NCBI GenBank assembly: GCA_945862145.1
Contig: CAMAXE010000005.1
Span: 35,314-99,313, forward strand
Length of the DNA stretch: 64,000 nt
Source: Klebsiella pneumoniae
Lineage (GTDB): Bacteria > Pseudomonadota > Gammaproteobacteria > Pseudomonadales > UBA5518
Direction of reading: 5' to 3'
This document shows, piece by piece, positions 25,726-36,500 of the stretch. The translations under genes and the position numbers were made by a program. Each line of letters opens with the position of its first letter. The stretch's first letter is position 1. The notes below the pieces were generated by a model. It had not been told where the DNA came from. It was given only the letters and a program-made list of their open reading frames with translations, and searched no databases.

Positions 25726-27357
25726 TCAGAAGCCGATGCAGTTCTTGATCTGGACGGTGGGGCTGTAACCGGCAATGTAGGAGAAGCCCTGCGTGCCCGA
25801 GATGGAGGTCACCGAGGCCTTGATCGCCGGAGCCGTGAAGGACCCGTAGAAGGACCCTGCCAATTGCTGGAGGTTGAGCGCGTTGTCACCGTTACCGTTG
25901 GAGTTGACCAACAGGTAGGTGATTGCCTGGAGCGGGTAGATTGTGTAGTCGCCGTTCACGTCCAACGGGGCGTTGCCGTAGGCGTTGGGGCTGACCAACG
26001 CCACACAGCCGGCGCGTGCGGACGGCACACCGGTGATGCTGGTAATGGTGGGACGACCATTGACGTCGTTGCTGCCGGACACGAAGGTCTTGTCGAACAC
26101 GATATCACCGGCTGCGATCTTGAAGGTCTTGCCGACCTTGAGCGGCGACTTCGCCTTATAGCTCTTGGTGGTGGCGCCGTTGATGCCCGCCTTCGCCTTG
26201 ACGGCGAAGAAGTTCACATCGTTCAGCGTCGGCGTGATGCGCTGACGAGCCACTGCATCGTTGACATCGCCGTAGCCGATCGAGCCGTCGTTGTTGCCAA
26301 CGGCATCCATCACGCCAGCATTACCCGATCCGGTGAGAAAGCCCGAGGGAGCGGTGGCACTGGGGAAGGCCAAGGCCATCGTTTCCTGCGTGCTGAATCC
26401 GGTCACGCCTTCGGCGGGGCACATGGCGGACAGCGAGTTGCTGAAGCCAAAGGTGGTGCCGCTCTTGTCGGAGCGAAACACGACCTTGATGGCCTTGCTG
26501 GGATAACCGAAGTAGTCCCAGTTGTTGATCGCGCCCGAGAAGATCTTGCAGGCTTCTTCCATGGTGACGACCAACGGCGCCGAACCGAGACTCTTGCCGG
26601 TGTTGACGTTGTTGTAGACCAGGCCGAGCGCGCCCGCGAGGACCGGGATCTGCGCGGGTACGCCGCGGGTAGCGGACTTGTTGGTCTTGAACGTGGCGTA
26701 TTCAGAGCTGCTCAGCGGGGCGTCGGTGCCGACGTAATCGGCATCGGTCCTGCCAACCGGTGCGCTGAAGCCGCCGCCAGCGCCGGCCGTGAAGTTGCCG
26801 CAGCTCAGGCCACTGGCGTTACCAGAGGTGGCGACGAAATCCGCGGTCTTCACGCCGATGAATACGTTCTTGCCGCCGCCGCTGCCGGTCTGGCAGTACG
26901 ACACAGCAGGACGCACGTTCTCGTTCGCAGTGCCGGTGCCCGTGCCGGTGCCGGTGGAGATAAAGCTCACGCCGACGGTGTTGGCGAGCGCGCCCAGCAG
27001 GGTGAAGTCAGTGGTGCCCAGCGTCTTGATCGTGTATGCACTGCCAACCACAAAAGAGCCAGCGGTCTTCAGGTTCGTGGGAAAGCCGAAGGGCTTGTTG
27101 GTGGTGCTGGCAGCGTAGGTGGCCATGTAGGAGCCCGATGCGCCGCCGTCGATCTGCCGGGGGATGGGGGCCGAGGGAACCGAGTTGTAGATGGGGGCAG
27201 TGACGGTGCCGGTGTTCGGGCCGGTGAGCCACTCGACACCGCCGTAAGCGGACGCCGGGAACGTGGCGCCGCCACCGTAGAGCTTGGCATCAGCCGCCGC
27301 GAAGGCGCCCTGTGCAGATACCGCCATCAGGGCGGTGCAAAGCAGTTTAATGCGCAT
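25726..27357 (-). CDS. PstS-like periplasmic substrate-binding protein with inserted phage-type repeat
   Basis: A 543-residue exported protein. The ATG at 27355-27357 has GGAGA upstream and gives a signal peptide, MRIKLLCTALMAVSAQGAFA. The mature start LYGGGATFPASAYGGVEWL is the phosphate/DING-type binding-protein opening. VVFRSDKSGTTFGFSNSL, GSGNAGVMDAVGNNDGSIGYGDV and YPLQAITYLLVN follow the PstS order. It is longer than PstS (about 320-350). Residues 98-145 form an extra unit (see 26923-27066). There is no pstCAB nearby, so this may be a stand-alone phosphate scavenger or surface-exposed DING-like protein. A candidate Pho box lies 104 bases upstream. Ligand binding is inferred. Confidence 0.8.
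   Translation of the reverse strand: MRIKLLCTALMAVSAQGAFAAADAKLYGGGATFPASAYGGVEWLTGPNTGTVTAPIYNSVPSAPIPRQIDGGASGSYMATYAASTTNKPFGFPTNLKTAGSFVVGSAYTIKTLGTTDFTLLGALANTVGVSFISTGTGTGTGTANENVRPAVSYCQTGSGGGKNVFIGVKTADFVATSGNASGLSCGNFTAGAGGGFSAPVGRTDADYVGTDAPLSSSEYATFKTNKSATRGVPAQIPVLAGALGLVYNNVNTGKSLGSAPLVVTMEEACKIFSGAINNWDYFGYPSKAIKVVFRSDKSGTTFGFSNSLSAMCPAEGVTGFSTQETMALAFPSATAPSGFLTGSGNAGVMDAVGNNDGSIGYGDVNDAVARQRITPTLNDVNFFAVKAKAGINGATTKSYKAKSPLKVGKTFKIAAGDIVFDKTFVSGSNDVNGRPTITSITGVPSARAGCVALVSPNAYGNAPLDVNGDYTIYPLQAITYLLVNSNGNGDNALNLQQLAGSFYGSFTAPAIKASVTSISGTQGFSYIAGYSPTVQIKNCIGF
26923..27066 (-). other. inserted domain of the type seen in phage structural proteins
   Basis: Codons 98-145 of the PstS-like protein encode GSFVVGSAYTIKTLGTTDFT followed by LLGALANTVGVSFISTGTGT and GTGTA. 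The pattern VxGxxYxIxxxGTTDFTxxGAxxNTVGxxFxxTGxGTGTGTA recurs in tail and fibre proteins of marine phages, from recall of that family. It interrupts the binding-protein fold between the N-terminal lobe and a cysteine-containing segment. The function of the module is unknown. Confidence 0.6.
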
Positions 27358-27460
27358 GAATCTGTCTCCGATAAAAAGGACTTGGGTTTTTCGTGGTTGC
27401 TTGCGCATGCCACGCGCTCCAGAGAGCACAGTCAGGTTACGGGGCGAACATGTCGTTCTG

Positions 27461-27478
27461 TTTACGGTTTGGAGACAG
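27461..27478 (-). promoter_or_regulatory. candidate Pho box upstream of the PstS-like gene
   Basis: On the minus strand the 18 bases read CTGTCTC-CAAA-CCGTAAA, two imperfect CTGTCAT-like heptamers four bases apart, as in PhoB sites. About five of seven positions match in each half. It lies 104 bases before the start codon. Tentative. Confidence 0.35.
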
Positions 27479-27537
27479 TACGCAGCTTTTTTCGCAAGCG
27501 GACACACCGCAAAAGCGTGTGCTCGCACAGCGCTCTT

Positions 27538-30500
27538 TCAGCCGTCCGGGGACCCGAAACCGAGCACCTCGACAGCAATGAGGTAATTGCCTTTTTCGGG
27601 CTGACGCGAGCCTCCCATCTGCGCGGCGCTCTGGGATACGGAGGCCGCGACAGAGCTGGCCGCACCCAGGGCGCCGGTATCGACCAGACCGGTGGGCACG
27701 CCCACCGAGCCGCCCGACACCGAGATATTGTCGGCATTGGCGACCTTGAATGCCGCGACGTTCAGGCTCCCTGCCACACGGATACCGGCGTCACCCGCAT
27801 CCACGGTGCCGCGCGGCGCCACGAGGTTCGCGATGCCGCTCTCAGCGCCTGCGCGAGTCTGCAGCACCGCAATGCCGGCGCCACTCACCTGCGATTTGGC
27901 GTCGACCAGGCAGAAGTGATCGACGTCACAGAGAAACTCGGGCGGCGGAATCTCTGAACTGGTCTTCGCGCCTTTGCCGGCGTTGACGTCACCGTTAGAA
28001 CTCCAGATCAGGATGGCGCCACCCTGCTCGGTAAAGATCCGGCTCTGCGCCAGCAGCACGCTGCGGTCCGTGAAAATCCGTACTGCTCCCTGCTCCAGCG
28101 CAAGAACGCCTTGTGTGTTGGGACCAATGCCAGCGGTGATCGCAGAGGCCGGCACGAGCGGCGGTGCCGAGGCGCTGCCCACCACGATGTCCCCACCGGG
28201 ACCAATAATCGAGATGTCCCCACCACGCTGGGTCTGCACTGTGGAGCCACGCATGTCGAGCAACCCGGTGCGCACCGTGGCCTGCTGCTGCCCGGCGGTC
28301 AGACTGCGATCGAAACTCGTGTACCCGAACGAGGCGGGGAACAATGTCTGCACGGCATCGAAACCGCGCCCGTACTGCTGCGAGAAACGCCCGTCCTTGT
28401 TGTAGTCGAGGCCGGTGACATTGAGGATGTCGAGGAACACGGAGTAGGCCAGCAATTGCTGCTGGTATGCCGGCAGGCCGCGGAAGTATTCCCACGCCTG
28501 CACGGGCGAGAAATCCACCGTGCCGGGTTCGCCCTCACGACGCAGCCGGTCAGACTCGATCTGCTCCACGAACGCGACCAAGCGCACGGAGTAATCCGGC
28601 GTGCCAAGCTCGTCGTCCGGATTTTCAGGATCGTGCGGCACCGCCGGATCGATGTAAGTCGTGACGAAATCATCGAGCGCCACGCCCGGCTGCACACCGA
28701 AGGCAAGCACTATCGAGGCACCCTGGCGCGGGAGGTAGCTGTTGTTCTGGTCGCCTATGGTCCGAATGCCGGGGTAGCTGGGATTGCCGCGTGGCAGGTA
28801 GCCGAAATCAAGAGCGTCGTTAGCCGATGTGATCGGTCCGAGATTGCGTCCGGCCTCGACCAGCAGCGTGCCGGGGCCACCCAACTCCACGAAGGCTACG
28901 CTGCGGCCCGGGGCAAGCGGCGAATCGTAAAAGTCACGCCCCGCGCTGATCCGCGTGATGTCGGACGCATAGAGGTGCTGCCCGCGAAAAATCAGGTCAA
29001 CGATATCGAGGCCTGCGCTCACCAGCGCCGCCTTGGGCAGATCAATGCGAACCGCTCCAGCACCACCGTCGGTGCCGTTCAGCAGGCTGCCTTCCAGGCT
29101 GTAAAGCCGCACCGGCTCGTCATCGTTGGCGTGCAAGCCGCCCGGAACGTGCAAGCGGAACGGCGAATCGATGCCGTCGTAGATAAAACTGGTCGCGAGC
29201 CCTGAGCCGGGTATCGGACTCTGCGCCGATGGCAGCACCGTGGCGGGCGCATCGATCATCCCGAACACTCCCCGGGCCGAGTTGCCGTTGGAGATGCGCA
29301 GGTCACCGCTCGCCACCACGGAGAGCTGGCCGCTCTCCGAGGGATACATCTCGCCCGCAACGCCGATATCCACCGCGCCCTCGAGGGCGGTCAAATGGAG
29401 CGAGGCTGGCAGGACGAAGTCGTAGGCAGGCAGCAGCAAGGTGGCCGTGCCGAACGAGAATTCGCTGAGCACGCGCCGCAACGAGATATCGCCCGTCTGC
29501 GCGGTCACAGCCAGCGTGGAGTCAGCGCTGTAGGACTGTGAATCGAAGCCGCGGAAAATCCACGAGGGATTCATCACGCCCCCCAGTTCCACGCGTCCCA
29601 CCGCGTTCATCAGGAGTTGCGCATCCTGGAGCCCGATATACGTGGCTACCGGAAGGCCGTTGTCCGACTGCAGATCGGCGCGGATATCACGCCCCGCATC
29701 AATCGCGCCATTGCCGAGACCAATCAGGAAGGCCCCGCTCAGGATGTCGCGGCCCGCTTCCACGCGCAGGTCGCCACCACCGACCGTTCGCACCACGCTC
29801 GCTCCCGCCTCGTCCGCGAGATACCAGGTCGTGGGCGAGGAAACGGAGAGATCACGGATGTCGCGCCCGGCCTGCAGCCGGATATCGCCGCCCGTGCTGA
29901 GCACGCCCTGATCGAACACCCCGAAACTGATCGAGGAACCACCGGCACCCCGACACTCCAGCGCGCTGCCGAAAAGGCAGGTCTGCATCCATGGCCACCA
30001 CATTTGCGTGAGGTTGGCGCCGGGACGCCCGGTGCGGGAGCCGTCGTCGATGATCCGCTGGCGGGCTATCACGTCGCGCCCGGCACGGATACTGATATCG
30101 CCGGCAGCCTCGGTATTGATGCGTCCGGAGTCGATTACGGGCGGCAAACCACCAGTGCCCTCGCGCAGTTGCGACTGCGGAAGCACCGAGGCCTCAGCAA
30201 CGGGGCGGCCCGCCGTGTAGATCACACCCGGCGCAAAAGCATCGAGCAACGCAACGTCGCCAGCGGCGGCAACGGTAATGGAGCCCGTACCGGTACGCAC
30301 CATCGTGGGTGCGTAAATCGTGGCTTCCTTGCCGTTTTTCTTGATGATCAGCGCCTGCTGGTGGCCGTCGAGGAGGGCGCTTCCGGCGCCCTCGCCGTTC
30401 AGCGCGAGCGGATCTGCACTCGCGGCATCGGCGCCTGCAACGAGGCGGAAAGAGCTGGAATCCACGCCCAGCAGACGCGGCTCTTCCTTGGTGCCGCCCA

Positions 30501-33500
30501 GTGAGGCGGCCAGGCTCTGGGACAGCAGCGGCAGCGGGTTGCCGGACGTTGCCACCGGAGAGGCGGAATTGTCGACATCACCCGGGCTGAAGGCATTGAA
30601 CGGATTCCGGTTCTGGAAAAAACCGTCGCTGAGACTCGCACCGATCAGCAAATCGCCAGCCGCGCGCAGGGTCAACACCGGCGCCACGCCCTGATGGCGG
30701 TAATCGAGCGCCAGGGTGCCGTCCTCTTCGCGAGTTCCCGCACCGAGGTTCCAGTCGCTCAAGACCAGAATATTGCCGTCCCGGAGTGCCGTGTCCGCGT
30801 TCAACAGCTCGATACCCGGCCTTACACGCAAGTGATCGATCCCTGCGAGGCGCTGCTCGAAAGCGAAAGGCGGCGCACTGACAAACTGGCGCAAGGTATC
30901 CTGATAAAACGCGCGGTGTGCGTCGCTCGGGCCCGCGAGGCCGTCGGCACCGAAGCGTCCCGCCGGATCGACGATGCCATCGAAGTGCAACGCGCCCGTG
31001 CTCGCATCCCCGGTGGACCAGCGCGCGTAGGCCTCGATGGCGAACTCGCGCTCGCCAACGATCTGCGCGCCCGGATCAATCATCACCAGCAATTCGCCAT
31101 CGGCCAGCAAGGGCGCGCGCAGGTTCACGCGCCCGCCCTCGAGACCACCCGCGCTGCCACCCGTCACATCGATAAGTGCATCAGGCCCCACCTGAATGCG
31201 GCCCGACCCCGCGGCAAAAACTAGCTGGTAGCCGTAACGCGCATCCACCGCGTCCGAGGCCGCGCCCGTGGTGACCAGATTCACCGTGCCGCCGCGTTCG
31301 CTGTCGGAGGTGCCGCGTGCCAGCAAGCTGCCCTCGACCAGCACGCCACTGCGACCGACGAGATCTACCAGACCGCCCTTCTCACCCGAGACATCGATGA
31401 CGCCGCGAATGATCACGTTGCCCTCCGCCGCACCTGGCATCTCGCCACCGTCAGCGGTCAGGCTGATTTCGTCCGCCTGCAAAGTCTGCCCGGCTGCGAG
31501 CACGATGTTTCCGCTGCCGCTGCGCAACGCGACACGGTGGTCGAGCCCGCCACTGGCCAGCACGGGAATCAGTGCATCGAGATCAATCGCGGCCTGCGTA
31601 TCAATCAGCAGGGACCCGCCGGACCGACCCTCGCCCGCTGCACCCTCGAGCGTGCCACCAAGCAACAGTGCGCCATCCCGGGCGGTCAGGCCGATGCGGC
31701 CCGCACTGCCTCCGGCCGGATCCGCCGAGACATCCACCCGCGCGCCTGCGTCGATGATCAGGTCACCGCCGCTCGCCTGAAGCCGCGCATCACCACCATC
31801 GGCGAAGCGCTGCACATCGTAGAAGGTGCGGGCAAACCCGCTAGCGTCGATACGCGCGTCAGCACCGAGTTGCAGATCTCCTGCGGTGGTAGCGAGCGAC
31901 ACCGATCCGCCCCTCGACTCGATCCGTGTATCGAGCACGAGGGTGCCACCCTGCAGGCTGACAACACCGCCCGCGGCGTCCGGCAGTGCCGCTTCGCCAG
32001 CGCCTTCAGCATCGACCACAAAAGCACCGGTTGTGCGCAATGCATTGGATGAACCGGTATCGGCCAGCAGCAGCGGGGCGTGCAACGCGACATCGGCGGC
32101 GCCAAAATCGAAACTGCCCTCACCCGACAACAGCACACCATTGCGCGCCAGCACATCAACGCTGCCAAATCCGGCGATCGCCTTGTCACCAGCGCCGAAG
32201 CCGATGCGGTCTGCCACCAGCGACAAGAGACCGGTATCCGCCATCCCCGCGACGGCGACAGCGCCGAGATCGTTCGCCAGCGTGATGGTGTTTGCGGCGA
32301 GGCGCACCGTGCCGCCATCACCGCGGAAGACCCCGGCACTCAGCCGCAGTTCGCCATCGAGATCGAGATCCACATTGCCGAGGAAATCCATGGCTCCGCG
32401 GCTGCCGAAACGCAAGGACTCCGCATCCGACAACTGTTCGAGCAACTCGCGCGTGACCACCAGACCCTCGGGCGTGGAGGCCGCGAAATCGGCGCCGAGG
32501 AAACTCACCACACTGCTGTTGGCATCGATCGCCTTGGCCGAGAACACAGCACCGGGCGCGACCACCGTACTCGCGGCGGAATCGAGCGTGATGGCGGCCT
32601 CGGCCTCGATGCTGGCGCCAGCCTCAATCTGCAGCAGACCCAGCGCAGTGCCCGCAACGCCGTCTGCACCCGGCACGTTGACGCGCGTTACGGCAACCGG
32701 CACGCCATTGGAGACCCGCAACAAGGCGCCATCTCCACTCACGCCCGGATCGCCCGGATCCTTGCCAGCCGCTGGCGCAGGAAGGCGGCCGATCAGGATA
32801 TCGACGGACTGGCCAGCAGGAATATCGCCCACCGCGGCAATGCGGCTGCCGGATTCAAGCAGGATCCCGTCACCCGCTTCGCTGGCCACAGCCACCAGCA
32901 GCACCTCGGGCGCCTCGAGGGCCTCGTCGTCGTTGGACAGCACCACTCTCTGGGCCAGCGCGGTGATCTGATCACCGGCCTCGGTACGGCTGCGCGTGCC
33001 ACCGACCAGCAGGCTCGCCGCGTCGAGATCAACCAGCTCGCTTGCCCTGATCTGCACATAGCCCTGCAGGGCGACAGAATTGGCGTCCACAATCTGGATG
33101 CGCTGTGAGACGACGTCCACCAGCGCACCGACGCCGCCCTCGCCTGCGGTCGTACGCAGCTGCGCGCCAAGACCCAGCGTGCGGGTTGCCGCCAGAACGA
33201 GCTGACCGGCATCGACCGGGAGCCGCGGCCGCAGCGTGCCGGATTGCGCAGCAAGGGCTGCGAAAAAGTCGTTGGCATTGCTGAGGGTGTACTGCGAGTA
33301 CTGCTGCCAGACCTCGCTCGATTGCACGAAAAAGGCAGTACTACGCGCCTTGGCAGCGCCGCTCAGACCGTCGACGAAGCGTCCGGCCAACACCAGTGTT
33401 CCGTCGGGGAGCGTGAGATTCCGGCTCGCCAGGGTGTCGAGAGCGCTGGTGTCCTGCACCACACGGAATGCTCCGGGGACCGTGGCATAGCGCGCGGGCA

Positions 33501-36500
33501 GAAGCGTGTAGTAGCCCGCCGGAAAACCGGGGCTACCCGAGAGGTAGACGGACTTCCCGATCAGCGGATCCCCGCTCACGATCGCCGGATCATACGGCGC
33601 CAGAGAACCGGAGAAGCCCGGAATGATCGCGTAGACGGGGCGGCGGTCCGGGTAGAGCGGCGAGGCTTCCGGGCGACCACTCGAATACACCGTGTTGAAT
33701 TGCAACAGCACATCGCGCGAACCGCCGGTGCCTGCCACCCACTCCTGCGCCTGCAGATCGCCGCCACCGGACAGGTCGACAACAGCACCGGGGGCGAGCG
33801 AGACATCGGCGCCGTTCACCGAGATCAGCTTGGACGGCGGCGCGCGGAGATCCGGCACCGTGGTGGAGGCTTCGCCCGCGGTGGTCGCAGTACCGTCGTA
33901 GCGCCAGTTCTGGCCATCGATGGTCTGGCCGTAAGGGACTATCAGCCCCTCGAGCGACACCGAGGTCAGGCTGCCGTCGCGGAGCACTACCGAGTCGGTG
34001 GCGATAACCGGCAAGCCAATGCGCCCGGGCTTGCCGTCGCGCAGGTTGCCCGCATAGCTGAAAAGCGCCACCACTGCCGGATCCGAGGGATCCGATACGC
34101 CGAGCAGGATCTGCCCGCCTGGCGCGCGGATCACACCGCCCTGGTCAATGCGGGACGCGTCGACCAGCAGGCTGCCGGCCGCGGAGATCGGTGCCCCCGT
34201 GGAAGCCGAGTTGGCGTTGCCGCGAAAAGTCACGGTAGCGCCCGGGTTGATGGCGTCGATGATGAAACGGTTGCCGGTGGCCGGATAGATCTGCGCCGCC
34301 TCGAAGTAGAGATCACCTGCGGCGAGCATCACGCCGGGTACGCTCACGGGATTGGTGAGGTCCTCGCTGCTGCGGAAATATGCGTAACTGGCGGGCGTCA
34401 GGAAACGTATATCACCCGTACTCACGAACTCGACCCGTCCGAAATCAGGCAGCGCGAACTGCCCTCCAAGATCGATCGCGTCGGCGCTCAGGGTGAGTTC
34501 GGTGCCCGGATTCCCGGGATACAAGGTCTCTGCCTGCGGATATTTGCCGCTGGTCGCATAACCGTGCAGGGCGATATAGGGCGCCGACAACCGCACCTTG
34601 GAGCTGCCGTCGGGCGTGATCGCATTCAGCGCCTCGGTGTTGATCGTGATCGATCGCGCTAGGCTGATCTCGAGATCATCATCCAGGAACACCGGCACCG
34701 CGGGCACCGGCGTGCCCTTTGCAGGATCGAGCCCGAGCACCAGCGCATCGACACCGGAATCCTCGATGCGCTGGCCCGAAAAACGGATAACTCCGAGCGG
34801 TAGTCTGATCACCTTGCCGGGCGCCATACCCAGCGATAATTTGCCCGCCGAGTTGCTGAGGAAAAGGCGCCGTGCCCCCTCGAAACCGTTGCTGGCAGCG
34901 AGCAGTGGGATCTCGGGCGTGAGATAAAGCGTGCCGCCACGCGCCTGGTCGCTGCCGCCGTGGGCCTCGATGTAGCCACGGAAAAGCATCCCCGTGCCGG
35001 CGCCGAGCACCACGGTGCCCGCGTCGCTCCAGACCTGCTGCGGTTGCAGCACGTTCAGATCCCCGGCCGGGAGGTCCAGCACCGCACTGGTGCCGGAGAC
35101 GTTGATCCGTGCACCGCGGGCCTTCGGGTCCGAACACGCGGTGTCCTCACAATTGAGCGCGATGACGGCCCCCGTGTCGCTGCTGACGATCACCGTGCCG
35201 CCATCGAGCACGACACCGCTCTGCGGAACCACCAATCCCCCAGCCTCCGAGGCCGGCAACTGCAGGGGATTCAGCAAGGTAACGCCCGAGACATCGAGCA
35301 GGCTCTCGGCACCCAGCCAGATCGCTTTTCTGGGGCCGCTGTAGGCGCCACCGTTGATGATCGTGCCCGGGTTCTGGGCGTAGCCGCCCGCGCCCGTATC
35401 ACCCGTCAGCGTGATGGCCCCACCGTGCGCGATGATCTGCCCCTGGATGTCGATGAGGTTGTGAGAGCCAATGACCACCCGCGCGCGCGGATCGGCGAGC
35501 AGTTGCGAGCCCGCGCGCATGGTCACGGCACCGCGCACGCCGTTACGCGAGTAATCGGGCAGCACGCCCGGCGAGATGCGCCAGTTCAGGTATTCAGCGG
35601 CGAACAGCGAGAAATCCGTCGTCTGGCGGTGGTAGTCGTCGAGACGGCCGACCGTGGTGTAAATGCCGTCCGGATGGGCCGCGTCGGTGGCATGGATATC
35701 GGTGCCCGTGGGCGCCCGCAGCAATGCGTCGTAGTCAGGCAGCAGGTTCGACTGCACCGGACGCACCACGGCATCGACCCCGATGGTCGCGTCGTACAGC
35801 GCGGAGAGCACATAGGCGCCGAAGCCCTGCCCCTCGAACCACTCGGGTGCAAACGCGAGCGTCTGGTAACGGCTCTTGGTCCCGGCGCCGATCGAGATGC
35901 CCAGCGCACGGGCCGTGAATGCTCCGCCCCCGGAGAACCCGAGGCTGCGAATATCTCCGTCCATGAGAATGCGGCCCGCATCGGGGAAATCCGTCGGCAA
36001 GGGCAACAAGCCGTTCTCGCCAAGTTGGCCCTTCGACGCGTCGTAGGTGAGCAGTGAGACACTGCCGCCGAGGCCCTGGGCAATGCCATCGGTGGCTGCG
36101 AGCTTGCCCGAAGGCAGCACCCGGCCACCGCTCGAGACATCCAGCAGACTGCCCTGCCGCAGCAGGATCGAGCCGGTCGTGTCAAGCACACAGGAAGACC
36201 CGCTCGCGCAGTCGCTGGATGGCGTGCTGCGCTGCAGGGTGCGCAGCACGATGCTGCCGCCGTTCACGAAGGCGCCGCCCGTGATCTCGTCGCCGGTGAG
36301 TCCGGCGTCATTCACCCAGAGACCGCTGGCATCCAGACGCACGCCCGATTTCACGACGATATCGCCGCGGCCGCCACGTCCGGTCGTGGTGATGCTGATC
36401 GTGCCAGCGCGTGCGCTGAGGTCAGCGGCAACGGTGACATGACCTCCCGTGAGCGCGATGCTGCCACCCGCGGCCACGGCGAGTCCGGCACCGGCGGAGA

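Noticed and set aside
27358..27537. Possible immunity gene downstream of the giant TpsA
   Set aside because: No ORF of useful length with a start and ribosome site on the minus strand. The region is better read as the PstS-like promoter region.
25582..27957. Open plus-strand frame of 791 codons opposite the PstS-like gene
   Set aside because: Composition is antisense-shadow-like (histidine/arginine/glycine-rich), no domain is recognisable, and the minus-strand frame has a signal peptide and family motifs.
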